DNA of 64,000 nucleotides from NCBI GenBank assembly GCA_964016875.1, contig OZ024724.1, forward strand, positions 43,391,820 to 43,455,819, given 5' to 3'. Of this stretch, positions 43,373 through 55,838 are shown one piece after another. Under the pieces are notes generated by a model. It was not told the origin of the DNA. It saw nothing but the letters and a program-made list of their open reading frames with translations, and did no database searches. The stretch comes from Fallopia convolvulus (lineage: Eukaryota; Streptophyta; Magnoliopsida; Caryophyllales; Polygonaceae). The number at the start of each line of letters is the position of its first letter. Position 1 is the first letter of the stretch. The position numbers and the translations under genes are program-made.

Positions 43373-44841
43373 TGATGTTCGCATTTTTAGTATAGTTTTT
43401 AATAGGTTTTCTTTGTTTATTAGGTTTAGTTTTGATTAGTTTAGGTTTAGTTTTGTGTGTTTTTGGATAGTTTTGCATATTTCTATGGAAAGTATGGAAG
43501 CTACTCTATTTTATGTATTTTGTAGGTTTTAGCAAGGAAAAGGAGCTATATGTAACTGAATTTGGAGTGCTATAGTGAAAGACAGAGGAATACGAGTTTG
43601 AAGAAGTCAGAGTTTAAGATTTACGAGATAAAGTGTGGAAGAAATCAAGCTCAGGCTCGTTAACGAGGCTGTGAGGGCTCGTTAACGAGGCCACGAGACA
43701 GAAATTTCGAGGGTTGACTTTGTGACGCACTAATCCTGTGCGGGAAATTATTTCCGTGTCGGTAGAGTATCTTTTTGTGATATTTAGGGTTATTATATTA
43801 TGTATTTTAGGTCTTGTTATCTTCTTAGATTTTATTTCTATCTTTTAGAGTTTTATTTCTATCTTTTTAGGAAAGTTTATATCTTCTAGCCTTTTTAGTT
43901 TTTAGGATTTTTAGTATAAATACTCTTCTATCTAGCATAGAAAAGAGAGGACTTTTAGAGAGATTCTTTTTTAGAGATTTCGGAGAGGAGGAAGAACCGA
44001 AGAAGCGAGAGGATCGGAGTCGAGTTCGGAGGTCGGTGAACAAGAGTTACCGAGTTCGTTGATCGAGATTTTGGTTCGGTGTTTTGTTCCTTTTTTCTGT
44101 TTCTTCTGAATTTCTGTAAGACAAAGTTTTCAATGATTTCTTTTATTGAATTTGTTTGTTTAGTAGTTATGATTAGTGAGTAGTCTTCTTTTCTAGGATC
44201 GGGGTTAAGCCCGACATAGTTGAGCATGTTTGATAAGTAGATTATGTGTTGAATGCCTTTTTATCTATTATAAAGATTGTTTGTTGTGCTTATACCGAGA
44301 TGAAAGTTGAGGTAATTTGAGTTTTTAACTTGATTGAGAGAGAAAGTTAGTAACTTGAAGGTTGATATTGTTTGAATACGAAAGTTTCAAGCTTTAGATC
44401 CAAAGCAAACAATTAAGTGAATTAGGATTGAAAAAGTAGGTTAATTTACTTGATAATCAACGAAAGTTGATCACTCTATCTATTTAAAGGCATGATCTTA
44501 TCTTCTTACGAGTTTATATGCTTGGCTATGTTGTGGTGTCCCAAGTCCTAGATCTTTCTTTATTATTTGAATTATCTTGAGTGAATTTCGTTGCTGAGTT
44601 ACTTGCCTCAGTACCGAATTTATTTAGGTCGTTAGTTGAGTCTTTTTAGGTACGGTGATTTGTTAACGACCCTGACAACGTCGTTAACGAGGCTGCTTGT
44701 TCTTGATTTTGTTTGTTTTTGTTTTCTTTTTAATAGCTGATAAACGAACAACCTTGCTTCCTGTGGAACGATCCTGACTTCGCTATACTCAGCGGGGTCT
44801 TGACTTATAAATTTATTTGTTGTCAAGAAACCCTCTCAATA
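43373..44841 (+). mobile_element. Plus-strand LTR of the Ty3-type family
   Basis: It starts TGATGTTCGC and ends CTCTCAATA (usual end CAACA). It has TATAAATA at 43915-43922 and palindromes at 43658/43680. It abuts a minus-strand copy and is followed by GTAGA rather than a primer site. It may be the 5' LTR of a third copy whose gag scrap lies at 54225, or an inverted LTR of copy 2. Confidence 0.8.
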
Positions 44842-44846
44842 GTAGA

Positions 44847-45310
44847 AACCCTCACACACAGCTAAAAACAAAATCTAAGAAGATAACATGACCTAAAATA
44901 CATATTTTAATAACCCTAAAAGATGCTAAAAAGATACTCAACCGACACGGAAATAAATTCCCGCTCAGGATCGGTGAGTCATAAAGTCAACCTTCGAATC
45001 TTCTATCATGTGGCCTCGTTAACGAGCCTGAGCTTGGTTTCTTCCACACTTCCTCTCGTAATATATTGATCTCTGACTTCCTTAATCTTGTATTCCTCCG
45101 TCTTTCACTGTAACGCTCCAAATTCAGCTCCATATAGCATCTTTTCCTTGCTAAAACCTACAAAATACACAAAATAGAGTAGCTTCCACTCTTTTCATAG
45201 AAATATGCAAAACTATCTAAAAACACTCAAAACTAAACCTAAACTTAGCAAAACTAAACTTAATAAACAAAGAAAACCTACTAAAAACTATACTAGAAAT
45301 GCGAACATCA
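44847..45310 (-). repeat. Truncated 3' LTR of Ty3-type copy 2
   Basis: On the minus strand it begins TGATGTTCGCATTTC and runs about 450 bp before leaving LTR homology near 44862. It has a single CGTTAACG (about 45018) where the 5' LTR has two, consistent with a deletion between the repeat units. Confidence 0.8.
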
Positions 45311-47028
45311 AAATACCCCATACTTAAACTTGCTTGTCCTCAAGCAATCAACAAAACATTAACCAAAACCAAAACAAACATGCTTATCAAGACATAGCCA
45401 TCATCTAAAAAGCAACATCTACACATGAGAAAAATATAGCAAAAGACTATTAATGTCCTCACACATATATGCACTTAAATAGACATAAGACAATACAATC
45501 CAACCTTACAAGGGATATTGTGTTTCACTCAACTCTCAAGTGTTTAGGCTTATAAATTCAATCTCTCAACTCATCTTATATACAAAAACTCATAGAAATT
45601 GGAACTTATATCACCAATACTCTCCACCCAAGATTTGTCAAAATAAGCAAAAAACATCAAGAGAACTTAGGGGGCTCAATGAAAAACTTCATAGAAGTTT
45701 CCATTCGACCGGGTTGTAATGGGGCTTGGTAAAGACAAATAGGCGTGGAAATATTTTGGTCATGTGGTGCTAATAAGACTCCTAAAAACTCACATCTCAC
45801 CAAAACTTTCATAACAAACATACCAAACTTACTCTCATTATGCACTTATTCTCACTCACCCATTATCATCCTAGAAAGTCTCATAAGAAATAAAAGAATC
45901 TCTGATATTATCTATAAATACAAATGCACTTCAACTCTTCACTTCCTTATTATTTTTTTCTTTTCTTTCTCTTTTTCTCCTCGCTGCCTCGTTAACGAAC
46001 CCATTTCAGGGTCGTTAACGAGCTTCCATGTACATTCTTTCCTTTTCTTTCTCATTACATCCATCAAGTACTTTATTTTGTGCATCTTTTGCTTATCAAG
46101 AGATCTTTCTTATTACAAGTAAAAACAAGAGACTTCCAATCTACCCTTCCCAAATATCCTTCAATCGAAGCAAAAATTATAAGAAACTCCTCTTTTTTTA
46201 ACACTCAACAAAACATACCTCTCCAATCTAAGTCCTAATCTCCGGATAGGGTCAAGCTTATCTCGGCTAGGGAATAATTTTGTGGAGCTATAAATAAAGG
46301 CTTCAGGCTAAAATTGGTTGTCAAAAGAAGGATCATGTAAAGGTGGATAGGGAATAATAGGGCTTATAAAAATAAGTTCTCCATCATATGGTTTTCACAA
46401 AGAATGAACTAAAAATCCCATATGGGTCTCAAGAAATAGATAATCATCACAATTCCAAGAGATAATATGCATATAGAGAGTAAATCACACAAGAAAAGAA
46501 GAGGGATTCTTTAATGTTCTCCCTATAAGGCCAAAAATAACTCACAAGGTAAAACTTTTGTTAGATTGCATCACTTATGCTATAAAGTATACGTGCTCAA
46601 TTTCATCAAATGCTATCTTCTTCTAAAACAAATAATTTCAAGTTAAGAGTCCGGCTATACTATTAAAGACATGCTTGCAAGGAGTTATATGATTAAGTTA
46701 GCGACTACTATCATAAAACCTAATAAAGGGATATCTATCAATTCTAAAACTCACTTCTTTTTTTTTAAGAATTTTCAAATTTTTCGATTTTTTTTTATAT
46801 ATGTGAAAACTACTCAAAACACAAAAACACAAAGACAATTAACATTCTATTTTCTCCCACCCCATACTTAAAATTACAGTGTCCCCACTGTAAGAAAAAT
46901 AAGAAGAAGGAAAAGAAATAGAAAAGAAAACAACAAAAGATAAAAAAAATAAAAAGAAAAAGAAAGACATAAAAACTAACTAAGTTTCAAAAGTGGGAAA
47001 CAAGGAAAAACTTCATCTTCAGGCTGAA
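45311..47028 (-). other. Long 3' untranslated region of copy 2
   Basis: Counterpart of 10332-11989. It contains the PPT-like aagtatggggt next to the LTR (45311-45326), the hairpin at 46874-46893 with another PPT-like word beside it (about 46859), and a palindrome pair at 45990/46013. No coding sequence. Confidence 0.7.
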
Positions 47029-48619
47029 TCAACGGTTTGGTGGAGGAAAGTAATGCTCAAAGTTCCCCATGAAGTCGTACATCGTCCTCCAACGCTCAGT
47101 ATCATCCGCCTCTCTCTGACGATGCCTCTCATCCTCCATCGACATGCGAGCAGAATAGACGGATTCCCATCTATCCATCCTCCTATGAATATGGTCTTGC
47201 TGGAAGTGAAGCTGCTGCATCCGTGCGGAAAGATCCTCGGCCCATGGTGGTGGTATACTCGATCTTGTGTACTCGGGTTGAGGAGGTGGTGGGTAGTGAG
47301 GCTGGAAATGATCTTGATACATCACCGGGTTGTAAGGCATGAGTCCATAGGAATGAGGGTCGACAGGGGCTGGTGGTCGGTCGACAGAAGCTCTCGGCAC
47401 CTCATTAACAAAGCTAGGTGCCTCATTAACAGTGTTGGGTGGGGGCTGGAAATGATCGTTAACGAGCCTGGTGGGCTCGTCAACGAGGACGTTGCTGCCC
47501 AATACATCCGAGTCGATGTTGTCATCCTTAAAGATAAGCTCCTCAGTTCCTCCCTCGGTGTCGGCTTCCAACTACCTCGGTCTCCTCATCTTCATCTTCA
47601 TCCATTGCTTCACCTTCTCGCTCAAATCTTGTCTCGCATGGCTGAAGTGATAGCTCATCCACCGGCTTGGGTTCCAATGGGAAAGCGTGCCCGTCCACGC
47701 CTCCTACCAATTTGGTACGTAGAGAATCTCAAACTTGTCGAGGGTAGGTGTAACGATGCGATCTTGTACTTTCACTTTGAATCCTCCCTCGGCTTGAATG
47801 AAGACACCGGAGCTATACCAATAGTTTTTGTTGAGGAGATGGGCGTGAGCCGGTGTGTAGGGAGTGAGGTCTACTCCAAGGTTTTTAGCCAAGAGGCTAA
47901 CCAAATTTCCACACCAAACCTCCTTGGACTTGGTTGATTTCTCGATGTAGTAGAGCCACTCGTACCCCAAATTCAAGGGGCCGGGTTGCTCGAAAAGGAT
48001 GGTGCGGAGACAAGCAACTTCCGTCCTTGTTGGCCTCTTCATCTCTTTCTTTGGCCAAAACGTAGCGGCTAGGACTCGGAGAATAATCCTGAAGATGGGG
48101 TTGATGATGGTTGCCCCGGATAATGCCGCCGTGGTGGATTGGACCTATCCGGTGATGTAGCTCCAAGTGCGAGTCACTCTGTAGTCTTTCAAGCTGTAGT
48201 CTCTAGACGAGTTTGGGAGCTCTAAAATTGCATTGAACTCTGCCATGGTGAACTCACGGCTCACATTGCCGAGCCGAAACGGGATTCGTCCCGCCGAAGT
48301 CTTCGACGAGAAGCTAGTCTCTAAGGTGGCCAAAAACTCGGATGTGAGGGCCGAATAGTGTGGTAAATTCTCCTACTTCAGGAGATGAGCAGCACCAAGA
48401 ATAACAAAAGCCTCTTTGAACGTCCGTGTCGATCCCTTGGTTTACAGCACTGGACTTCGAGAACCAACGGGTGTAGTGGTCCTTCTCTAATATGGCACGG
48501 TATCGATGCACTTGGCCTTGAGTACCTAAAATCACGTTGTCCATGCGAGGTGGAGATGGGGACCTCTGGTTCCTCTTCTTCTTCTGAGCTTGAGTAGTGG
48601 GTCTGCTTGAACTTGCCAT
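47029..48619 (-). pseudogene. Env-position ORF of copy 2, frameshifted
   Basis: Homologue of the 8721-10331 protein, now in several frames: 48619-48430 (basic N-terminus), 48333-48145 ('FTMAEFNAILELP'), 48042-47704 ('EVACLRTILFEQPGPLNLGY', 'WCGNLVSLLAKNLGVD') and 47571-47029 (proline-rich and charged C-terminus). At least three frameshifts and a stop near the acidic region prevent a full product. The ATG at 48619 follows a conserved splice acceptor as in copy 1. VNDH/VNEA/VNEV repeats are kept, although two palindromes are mutated to CATTAACx. Confidence 0.85.
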
Positions 48620-49493
48620 GAGATCCTACAAAATAATCAAGAATTTTCCAAGATAAGATCCACTCGAAATAGATAGGCAAGAGACCCCATACTTGGTCTT
48701 GAATTAGCTTCGGAATTATTTATTAACTACCCAATTGGGTCATTTACGATTCTAGACTGGTATTAAATTTTGAAACTTCGCAGGGTCGTTAACGAACCTA
48801 GGTTGGTCGTTAACGAGCTGCCGAGACCAAAATCGCAGAATTTCCGAGTTTAAAATTCGAGCATAAATCAAGCATGCAATCTTCTATACTTCTCCATAAA
48901 TCCCACAAACGGATATAAGCACCCCATACTTGCTTGATTACCCATCCCGGATCATACTAAATTTACCCAAAAATTTGACATGCAAAGTCTAAAACTTGAG
49001 ACTAGAACAAGAAAAATTCATGCTTTTTCACAATCAATCATAATGGAACATCTAACATGAATATCCTTCTCTAGATCTAGAATTATGAAGCAAAATCAAA
49101 CTTTCATGGGTAAAATCCAATCATGAACATCGATCCTCTATATGAACTCAATTCTAGACATCAAATTTCTACCCTAAAAACCATAAATCATGCAATTTCG
49201 AGTTAGGATTTAGAAATCATACCGGAGAAACGAAAAAATTTTGAAGAACAAAGGGTCGGAAATTGGGTGGGTGATGAGCTCGGTGAGGGTTATCGAAGCT
49301 TGGATCCTCGTCGGTGGAGGGTAGGGTTTCCGGGCCTCGGTAACGATGGTTGCTCGGTGGTGGTTGATGTGAAATTCCGATCGGTGGGAGGGGGATTTCG
49401 AGCTCTTTGGTTGGGTTTTTGAGAAGTTTGGAATTGAGAGAATGTGATGGTAGATTTTTGGAAGGGGTAAAAGGGTTTTTATAGGTGAGGGAA
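48620..49493 (-). promoter_or_regulatory. Internal promoter and intron, copy 2
   Basis: Reading the minus strand: TATAAAAA (49493-49486), leader, 5' splice site CCG|GTATGA (GT at 49222-49221), intron of about 600 nt with a CGTTAACG pair (48808/48787), and acceptor TTTTGTAG (48627-48626). Each matches copy 1 in order and spacing. Confidence 0.55.
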
Positions 49494-49855
49494 GGGATAG
49501 GAAGGGGTAGAGGGTGGCGGCTAGGGTAGTAAAAGATAGATTAGGTTAAAAAAACTTACCTGCCCGTTTTTGACGAGTCGGGTCGTCGAACCGTGTCGTT
49601 AACGACCCTGGGTGGGTCGTTAACGAGTTGCCGTAGCCTCTTGAAGTGATTTTCGATCCCTTCTCCTGAAATCTTGTTAGCTCAAAAATTCTAATTTCTA
49701 TCCTAACTAAAACTTAAAAAGAACTCAAAAGAAAGCTAAGAAAAAAAACAATCTAAAAAGGAAAAGGAAAAAGAAGAAACTAATTCTATTCTAAAAGCGG
49801 GTTGCCTCCCGTAAGCGCTATTTTTAACGTCGTTAGCCCGACGTGCTCCTTTGGC
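49494..49855 (-). other. Spacer after protease, copy 2
   Basis: It holds the GGGAGGCAACCC motif (49795-49840) and a CGTTAACG pair at 49597/49618, as in copy 1. No coding sequence. Confidence 0.65.
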
Positions 49856-52630
49856 TCACGGTGGCTCTTGTGTAGCCATGTTGGGGTCTTGAGGTACCCC
49901 TTGCTTAGCTTTGCAGTTTTTATATGCTTGAGTTGCTAAATTGGGACCCTTTTCTTCTCCCAGTATGCTCGGTATTCCTACACGATGGTTAGTGAAATCC
50001 GAAAACCAAAGCGGTTTGGACTCTTCTGTAGTGCATATAATAGGGCGTGGTGTAGGAACAAAAGATAAGGAACAATCATGCCCCTCTTTAGCCGATCCAT
50101 AATTACAGTACTTACCTTGGTTGTACTCTTGCACGTGTGACTCGGTGATCGGCCAATGAGACTCAAAAGTGACGGTTGTGTCGAGTTCTTGTTGAGTCAA
50201 CTCGATTTGTGCGACTCCAACTGGGTCGTTGGCTTTTTGATCCAAGTTGAATTCCACCCGTTCTTCTCCGATATCAAAGGTGAGGAGTCCTTTCCGCACA
50301 TCAATTCTTGCACCTGCTGTGGCTAAAAATGGTCGACCGAGAATTATGGGGACATGAGGGTCTTCAGGCATATCGAGGACGATAAAATCATTCTGTATAA
50401 ACAATTTCCCGACTTGAATAGGATAGTCGTCCACCACTCCTGTGGCCTTGACACATGACCTATCTGCCATGTACAGATTCATGTCTACCGGCTCTAGTGG
50501 TCCCATATTAGCTTTAGACCAGATTGATAGCGGAACTAAACTAGCACTGGCACCCAGATCACATAAAGCTTTGAACTTGTGGTTGCCTATACCGATCGTT
50601 ATTGCAAACCTTCCTGGGTCTCCTAGCTTTTCCGGTAGAGCTATTGATCTGACTTCATCCTGTAGCTCTGTAATGGATCTTTTCCTGCTAAGAATATCTT
50701 TCAAAAACTTTGTGTAAGCCGACATTTCGCTTAGGGCTTCAGTGAATGGGATGGAAATATTAATGCCCTGAAGAATCTTTACGAAACGCTTGAACTTACT
50801 CTCAGTAGAGTCCATAGATTTCTTAGTTGGAAATGGAAGAGATTTCACCATTCTCGGAACCAAGTTAGGCTCGAGAGGTGAGATTACCGGGTCGACACTA
50901 GGGTCGTTTATTGGCCTCGACGGGTCGTTACCGACCCTGGTGGGGTCGTTAACTACCCTGGGGTTGAGAGGAAGGCTCGGTTTAGAGAAATTACCTGGGG
51001 TAGGATCGTCAGGAATCCTTAGAGCCTCGTCATCCTTGTATGTGGGCTCGTTATTTGCCCTCGCTGGCTCGTTAACGAGCCATTTGGTGACGTCTTGTTC
51101 CTCCTTGTCTTCAGCTTGAACTCTCTCCGGTAATGTCTTCCCGCTTCTAAGGTGTACTGCTGCTATTTGGCCTCTAGGGTTCTCCTCGGGGTGGCTTGGG
51201 AGTTGCCCTTGTGGTCTTGGAATCCGTGCAACTAGGTCCCCTAGTTGGGAATCAACACTCTTCTTCCAAATATCGAACTCTCCCCATCTTTTATCTTGTC
51301 GGTTCAGGTTGGCTTGAACTTCATTAACCTTGTTGGTTACTCCGTTAATGCTTTCCTGTAATCCTTGAACCCATGATGGCTTCTCAGGATGGCCTAGAGG
51401 TCGATAAGGTGCAGGTCGTTTATCTGGTGGAGGCACTGCATAGTTTTGATTTGTATTTTGACTGCCCCATGCCTGATAGTTGTTTGACCTGTCATGAAAA
51501 CTAGCCTGGTTCCTGTATAGTCCTCTCATATAATTCATCTCAGCTATTGTCTCAACGGCTCTAACCTACTCGATGTTAGTGCAAGCAGAAGTACTATGTG
51601 TAGAAGAACCACATTTCTGAAATGTTTGAGAGGATTTCAGAAAACTTACCTGTTTCTTCAAACGGTTGACCTCGTCTTGTAGGAATTGATTTTTAACATC
51701 TAGGTCAACTTCTTCTCGGTTAGGTATGTGGAGACGTTTTTGAGTTTATGGAGCTTGCTGGGTTTCATACATAGCATCGTAATTAGCCATCTTATCCAAC
51801 AATTCCCACACAACAGTAGGTTCCATCTCTATAAAACCGCACACAGTATGCGTGTTGATGCGGTTCTTGGTCTCTGCACTAATGCCCTGGAAAAAGATCT
51901 CTTGTAAAACATATAAAGGTTGCCCATAAGTGGGGCATTGCCTCAGCATCTCCTTAAATCTTTCCCAAGTTTCAACGAATGTTTCATTAGGCAGCTGGTG
52001 ATAGGAGGTGATTCATTTCAACTCCGTAGTTTTAGCAGGAGGGAAGAACTTTGTAAGAAATTGATCGTACAATGTTTTCCAATTCTTGATAGACTTAGAA
52101 GGCAGGCTCTCCAGCCAGCTCAGGACCTTTCCAATAAGAGACCATCTAAAAGCTTTTAATAGAACATATTCTAGTGAGACACCTTCAACAGCTATGGTGT
52201 CACATAAATCAAGAAAATTTCTAATATGCTCCATAGGGCACTCGGTAGGTTTCCCTTTAAACTGAGCCCGTTTTATTAAGGATATAAATTGAGATTTGAT
52301 CTCAAAAGGTTTCTCTTTCTCCGGAAGCACAATGGGAGATTCTGGCACCCTCAGTTCCGGATGCATGTATTGTTTGGCATTCCTTGGACATGCATCAAGC
52401 TCTTCTTGTAAGCGAGCCTTGTCAGCTCGTTGAGGCTCAGCTTCGGCGTCAACGCCTTCCTTCTCGGCTTTAAGTGCCTCCATCTGAGTCCGAAGGATCT
52501 CCAACTGTCGATCCATCTCTTCTGGCGTGGCCATGGCTCGGTTTTCTCGGAGTCTACGGTACAGGGAACGTTCGGGTTCTGAGTAATAACCTGTGTTATC
52601 AAACTGAAGCCTTCGTCGTCCTACCGGCAT
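49856..52630 (-). pseudogene. gag: gag-protease of copy 2 (three in-frame stops)
   Basis: The start at 52630 (MPVGRRRLQFDN) matches the ancestral start in copy 1. Gag and protease are in one frame, which shows that the frameshift in copy 1 is secondary. Stops are a TGA after FFPPAKTTELK (near 52015), a TAA after ETQQAP (near 51749) and a TAG after ACTNIE (near 51571); each fits a C-to-T change of CGA, CAA or CAG. The zinc knuckle has lost its first cysteine (FQKCGSSTHSTSAC). From 51538 the frame is open for 560 residues with CDLGASASLVP and ILGRPF of the protease. The tail after the protease is about 40 residues longer than in copy 1. Confidence 0.87.
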
Positions 52631-52725
52631 ATACTGAGAAAAACAAACAAACAAAACAAAAATTAAAAACAAAAACGGGGTCAGGCTATTCCCGAACGCA
52701 CAGATAAACTAACAAACTCGTTGCT

Positions 52726-52743
52726 TCCCCGGACACGGCGCCA
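52726..52743 (-). promoter_or_regulatory. Primer binding site of copy 2
   Basis: The minus strand reads TGGCGCCGTGTCCGGGGA, again a tRNA-Asp-type site, 3 nt from the LTR. Confidence 0.85.
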
Positions 52744-52746
52744 ATT

Positions 52747-54224
52747 TGTTGAGAGGGTTTCGATTGACAATAAATAAATTTATAGTCAAAACCCCGCTGA
52801 GTACAGCGAAGTCAGGATCGTTCCATAGGAAGCAAGGTTGTTCGTTTATCAATCTATTAAAAAGCAAACATAATCAAGCAAAAACACTCACAAGCAGCCT
52901 CGTTAACGACGTTGTCAGGGTCATTAACGAACCACCGTAAACAAAAAGACTCAAATAACGACCTAAATAAATTCGGTACCAAGGCAAGTAACTCAGCAAC
53001 GAAAATTCACTTAATATAATTCAGATAAAACAAAGATCTAGGACTAGGGACACCACAGCATAGCCAAGCATATAAACTCGTAAGAAGATAAGATCATGCC
53101 TTTAAACAGATAGAGTCATCAACTTTCGTTGACTATCAAGTAAATTAACCAACTTTCGCATCCTAATTCACTTAATTGCTTGTTTTGGATCTAAAGCTTG
53201 AAACTTTCGTATTCAAACAATATCAACCTTCAAGTTACTAACTTTCTCTTTCAATCAACTTAAAAATTCAAATTACCTCAACTTTCGTGTCGGTATAAGC
53301 ACAACAAACAATCTCAATAAAAGATAAAAGGCATTCAACACACAATCTTACTTATCAAACATGCTCAACTACGTCGGGCTTAACCCAGATCCTAGAAAAG
53401 AAGACTACTCACAAATCATAACTACTAAACAAACAAACTCAATATAAGAAAACATTGAAAACCAATCACTACTAAATTAAAAATAAAAATCTGTCTTACA
53501 GAAGTTCAGAAGAAACCGAAAAAGAACAAACACCGAACAAAAACTTCAATCAACGAACTCGGTAACTTTCGTCCACCGACCTTCGAACTCGACTTCGATC
53601 TCCTCTCCTCGGTTCTTCCTCTTCAAAAATCTCTCTCCAATTGAATCCCCCCTCTTTATGCTAGATAGAAGGGTATTTATACTAAAATGCTAAAAACTAA
53701 AAAGGCAAAAAGATAGAAGCTAACCTTAAAAGATAGAAATAAAACTCTAAAAGATAGAAACAAAATCTAAGAAGATAACAAGACCTAAAATACATATTTT
53801 AATAAACCTAAAAGATCCTAAAAAGATACTCAACCGACACGGAAATAAATTCCCGCTCAGGATCGGTGAGTCATAAAGTCAACCTTCGAATCTTCTATCA
53901 CGTGGCCTCGTTAACGAGCCCTCACAGCCTCGTTAACGAGCCTGAGCTTGGTTTCTTCCACACTTCCTCTCGTAATATCTTGTTCTCTGACTTCCTCAAT
54001 CTTGTATTCCTCCGTCTTTCACTGTAACGCTCCAAATTCAGCTCCATATAGCATCTTTTCCTTACTAAAACCTACAAAATACACAAAATAGAGTAGCTTC
54101 CACACTTTTCATAGAAATATGCAAAATTATCTAAAAACACTCAAAACTAAACCTAAACTTAGCAAAACTAAACCTAATAAACAAAGAAAACCTACTAAAA
54201 ACTATACTAGAAATGCGAACATCA
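52747..54224 (-). repeat. 5' LTR of copy 2
   Basis: 1478 bp, TGATGTTCGC...CTCTCAACA on the minus strand. TATA box TATAAATA (53681-53674). Two CGTTAACG words near 53908 and 53930. Adjacent plus-strand sequence is TCTAC (54225-54229). Confidence 0.9.
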
Positions 54225-54292
54225 TCTACAGGAGGAGCTTAATGCCTATCCGAGGAATGCCAAACAGTACATGCATCCGGAACTAAGGGTGC
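54225..54292 (+). pseudogene. gag scrap of a third Ty3-type copy
   Basis: About 66 bp read LQEELNAYPRNAKQYMHPEL in frame, matching gag of copy 1 at 5035-5100. It is cut at the left by copy 2 and at the right by another LTR (TGATGAGG at 54293). It shows copy 2 landed next to or inside a relative. Confidence 0.85.
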
Positions 54293-55838
54293 TGATGAGG
54301 TATTTTTCAGTCGTTTACCTATCAAAGAATCCTAACTTAACCAATCTGAGTAGAATGGTAAGCAAGGGTCGAGCCCACAGAGACTCGTGTATTTATGCTT
54401 TTACTTGCATGCCAAGTAATAGAACTAAAGGGGGGTTTATGATTGAAAGTCTAATCTAATATGCAAAATTGGAAACTAACTATGAATGCAAAGTTGATTG
54501 TAAATATATATGAGAGAAATTGGTTCAAATAGTTAAATCAATCATAGATATGCTTATTGATCATTGCTTTTCTTGATTCTCAAATCCGTTGAATAATCTA
54601 TTGTGGATTATACTCCTACTAAAGATTGTGACCCAAACTTCATAAATAGTTGAAAGAACTAACAGTCTAAACAACCCTAATCATTTAACAACAAACAACG
54701 TCTAGATTCAATTAAACGACAACTTTACGAATCAAGTTATCAATAGAAACAAACACTTAGAGGAAACAGACATCTAAGTTATTTGTGGATTTATTCCCTT
54801 CTACAATTGAATAGCCCGAACGGGTCTTAAACAATTATAGATGCTACTTTATCTAATCAACCCCGAACGGGCATTGATCAGATTAGTTGTAAATTAACCT
54901 AGAAATTCTATTAGGTGATCAATCTAACAAAATCCTAGAATAATTTTGATTCAATTAAGCACAGAGAATAAAACCTATTCAAGTTGTTGAGAATCAATCA
55001 AACCTCACAATAGTATACAATCTATGATTTCAATAACTAGTCAAACACAATGAATTTAGCAATGCATAATTGAATTAAAAGCAAAATTACAAAGGTTCAA
55101 AGGTTCTTCCTTGAGAGAAAACCCTAGAATCCAAAAGTATGATAATGATTATAGAGAGAGAAAACTAAAAACAAGGTTTAAATACTCCTAAGATATCCAA
55201 AGATAAAAATATCCCGAAATTACATTAAACTAGTCGGAAAAGACCTAATAAAGTCCAACCCGAAGCCCAAAACTCGCGGCCCAACTCTCTAACGCGGGAA
55301 TAGATGGCGCGGGCATTCCTAGGGTGGCGCGGCCGCGCAAGATCATGTTATGCCCGCGGCACTCCTCGGTTCAGCATTTTAGACGACACTTCAGAGGCTG
55401 TTTTCACCCCCTTCGAGTTGGAATTTGGACTCGGAGTAAAAATATGAATTGTAGCTCTTCGAGTTAGATTTCCAGTGATAGAAAATTCATCTTCATCCGA
55501 GCACTATAGCTCCCAAACTATGCATTGCAAGATAGAGGTGTCAAAACAAGTCCTTCAATGCATAGCCCGAGTTTAGGCGTTTTTATCCTTCAAGCTCTTG
55601 GGCCTTGGTTCTTTTAATCTTCACTTGTATCACTCTAAGCTTCCTCAAACTCCACCATAGTGCACTAAGATCCATCCCGTCCACGCTTGTTTACCTAAAG
55701 ATTTGCAAAACCGAACAAAACAAGCGCAACTACCCGAAAACACAAGATCCTAGAAACTAAACTAAATCCAACTAAAACTAACTAAAACTTATTGGATCGA
55801 AATCGGTTAGCAGTGAGCTTGGGAACTGGCAATTAAGC
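54293..55838 (-). mobile_element. LTR of another Ty3-like family, cut by the SIRE-like element
   Basis: On the minus strand it ends ...ATACCTCATCA at 54293. It has 'gagcccacagagactcgtg' near that end (54371), a GC-rich palindromic cluster (cgcgg, ccgcg, 55270-55370) and a T/A-rich start resembling the other LTRs. Its 5' end is not seen because the next LTR begins about 55839. No coding sequence. Confidence 0.6.

Larger units (their letters stand above)
44847..54224 (-). mobile_element. Ty3-type non-autonomous element, copy 2 (rearranged)
   Basis: Same layout as copy 1 on the other strand: 5' LTR 52747-54224, primer site 52726-52743, gag-protease 52630-49856, internal promoter/intron, env-position ORF 48619-47029, long 3' UTR, and 3' LTR truncated to 44847-45310. 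RT, RNase H and integrase are again absent. It is more decayed than copy 1: gag has three in-frame stops and the downstream ORF several frameshifts. The protein sequences remain closely similar to copy 1, showing one family. Confidence 0.88.

Noticed and set aside
46993..47937. Plus-strand 314-residue frame
   Set aside because: It is antisense to the env-position ORF of copy 2, and its minus-strand counterpart matches the intact protein of copy 1.
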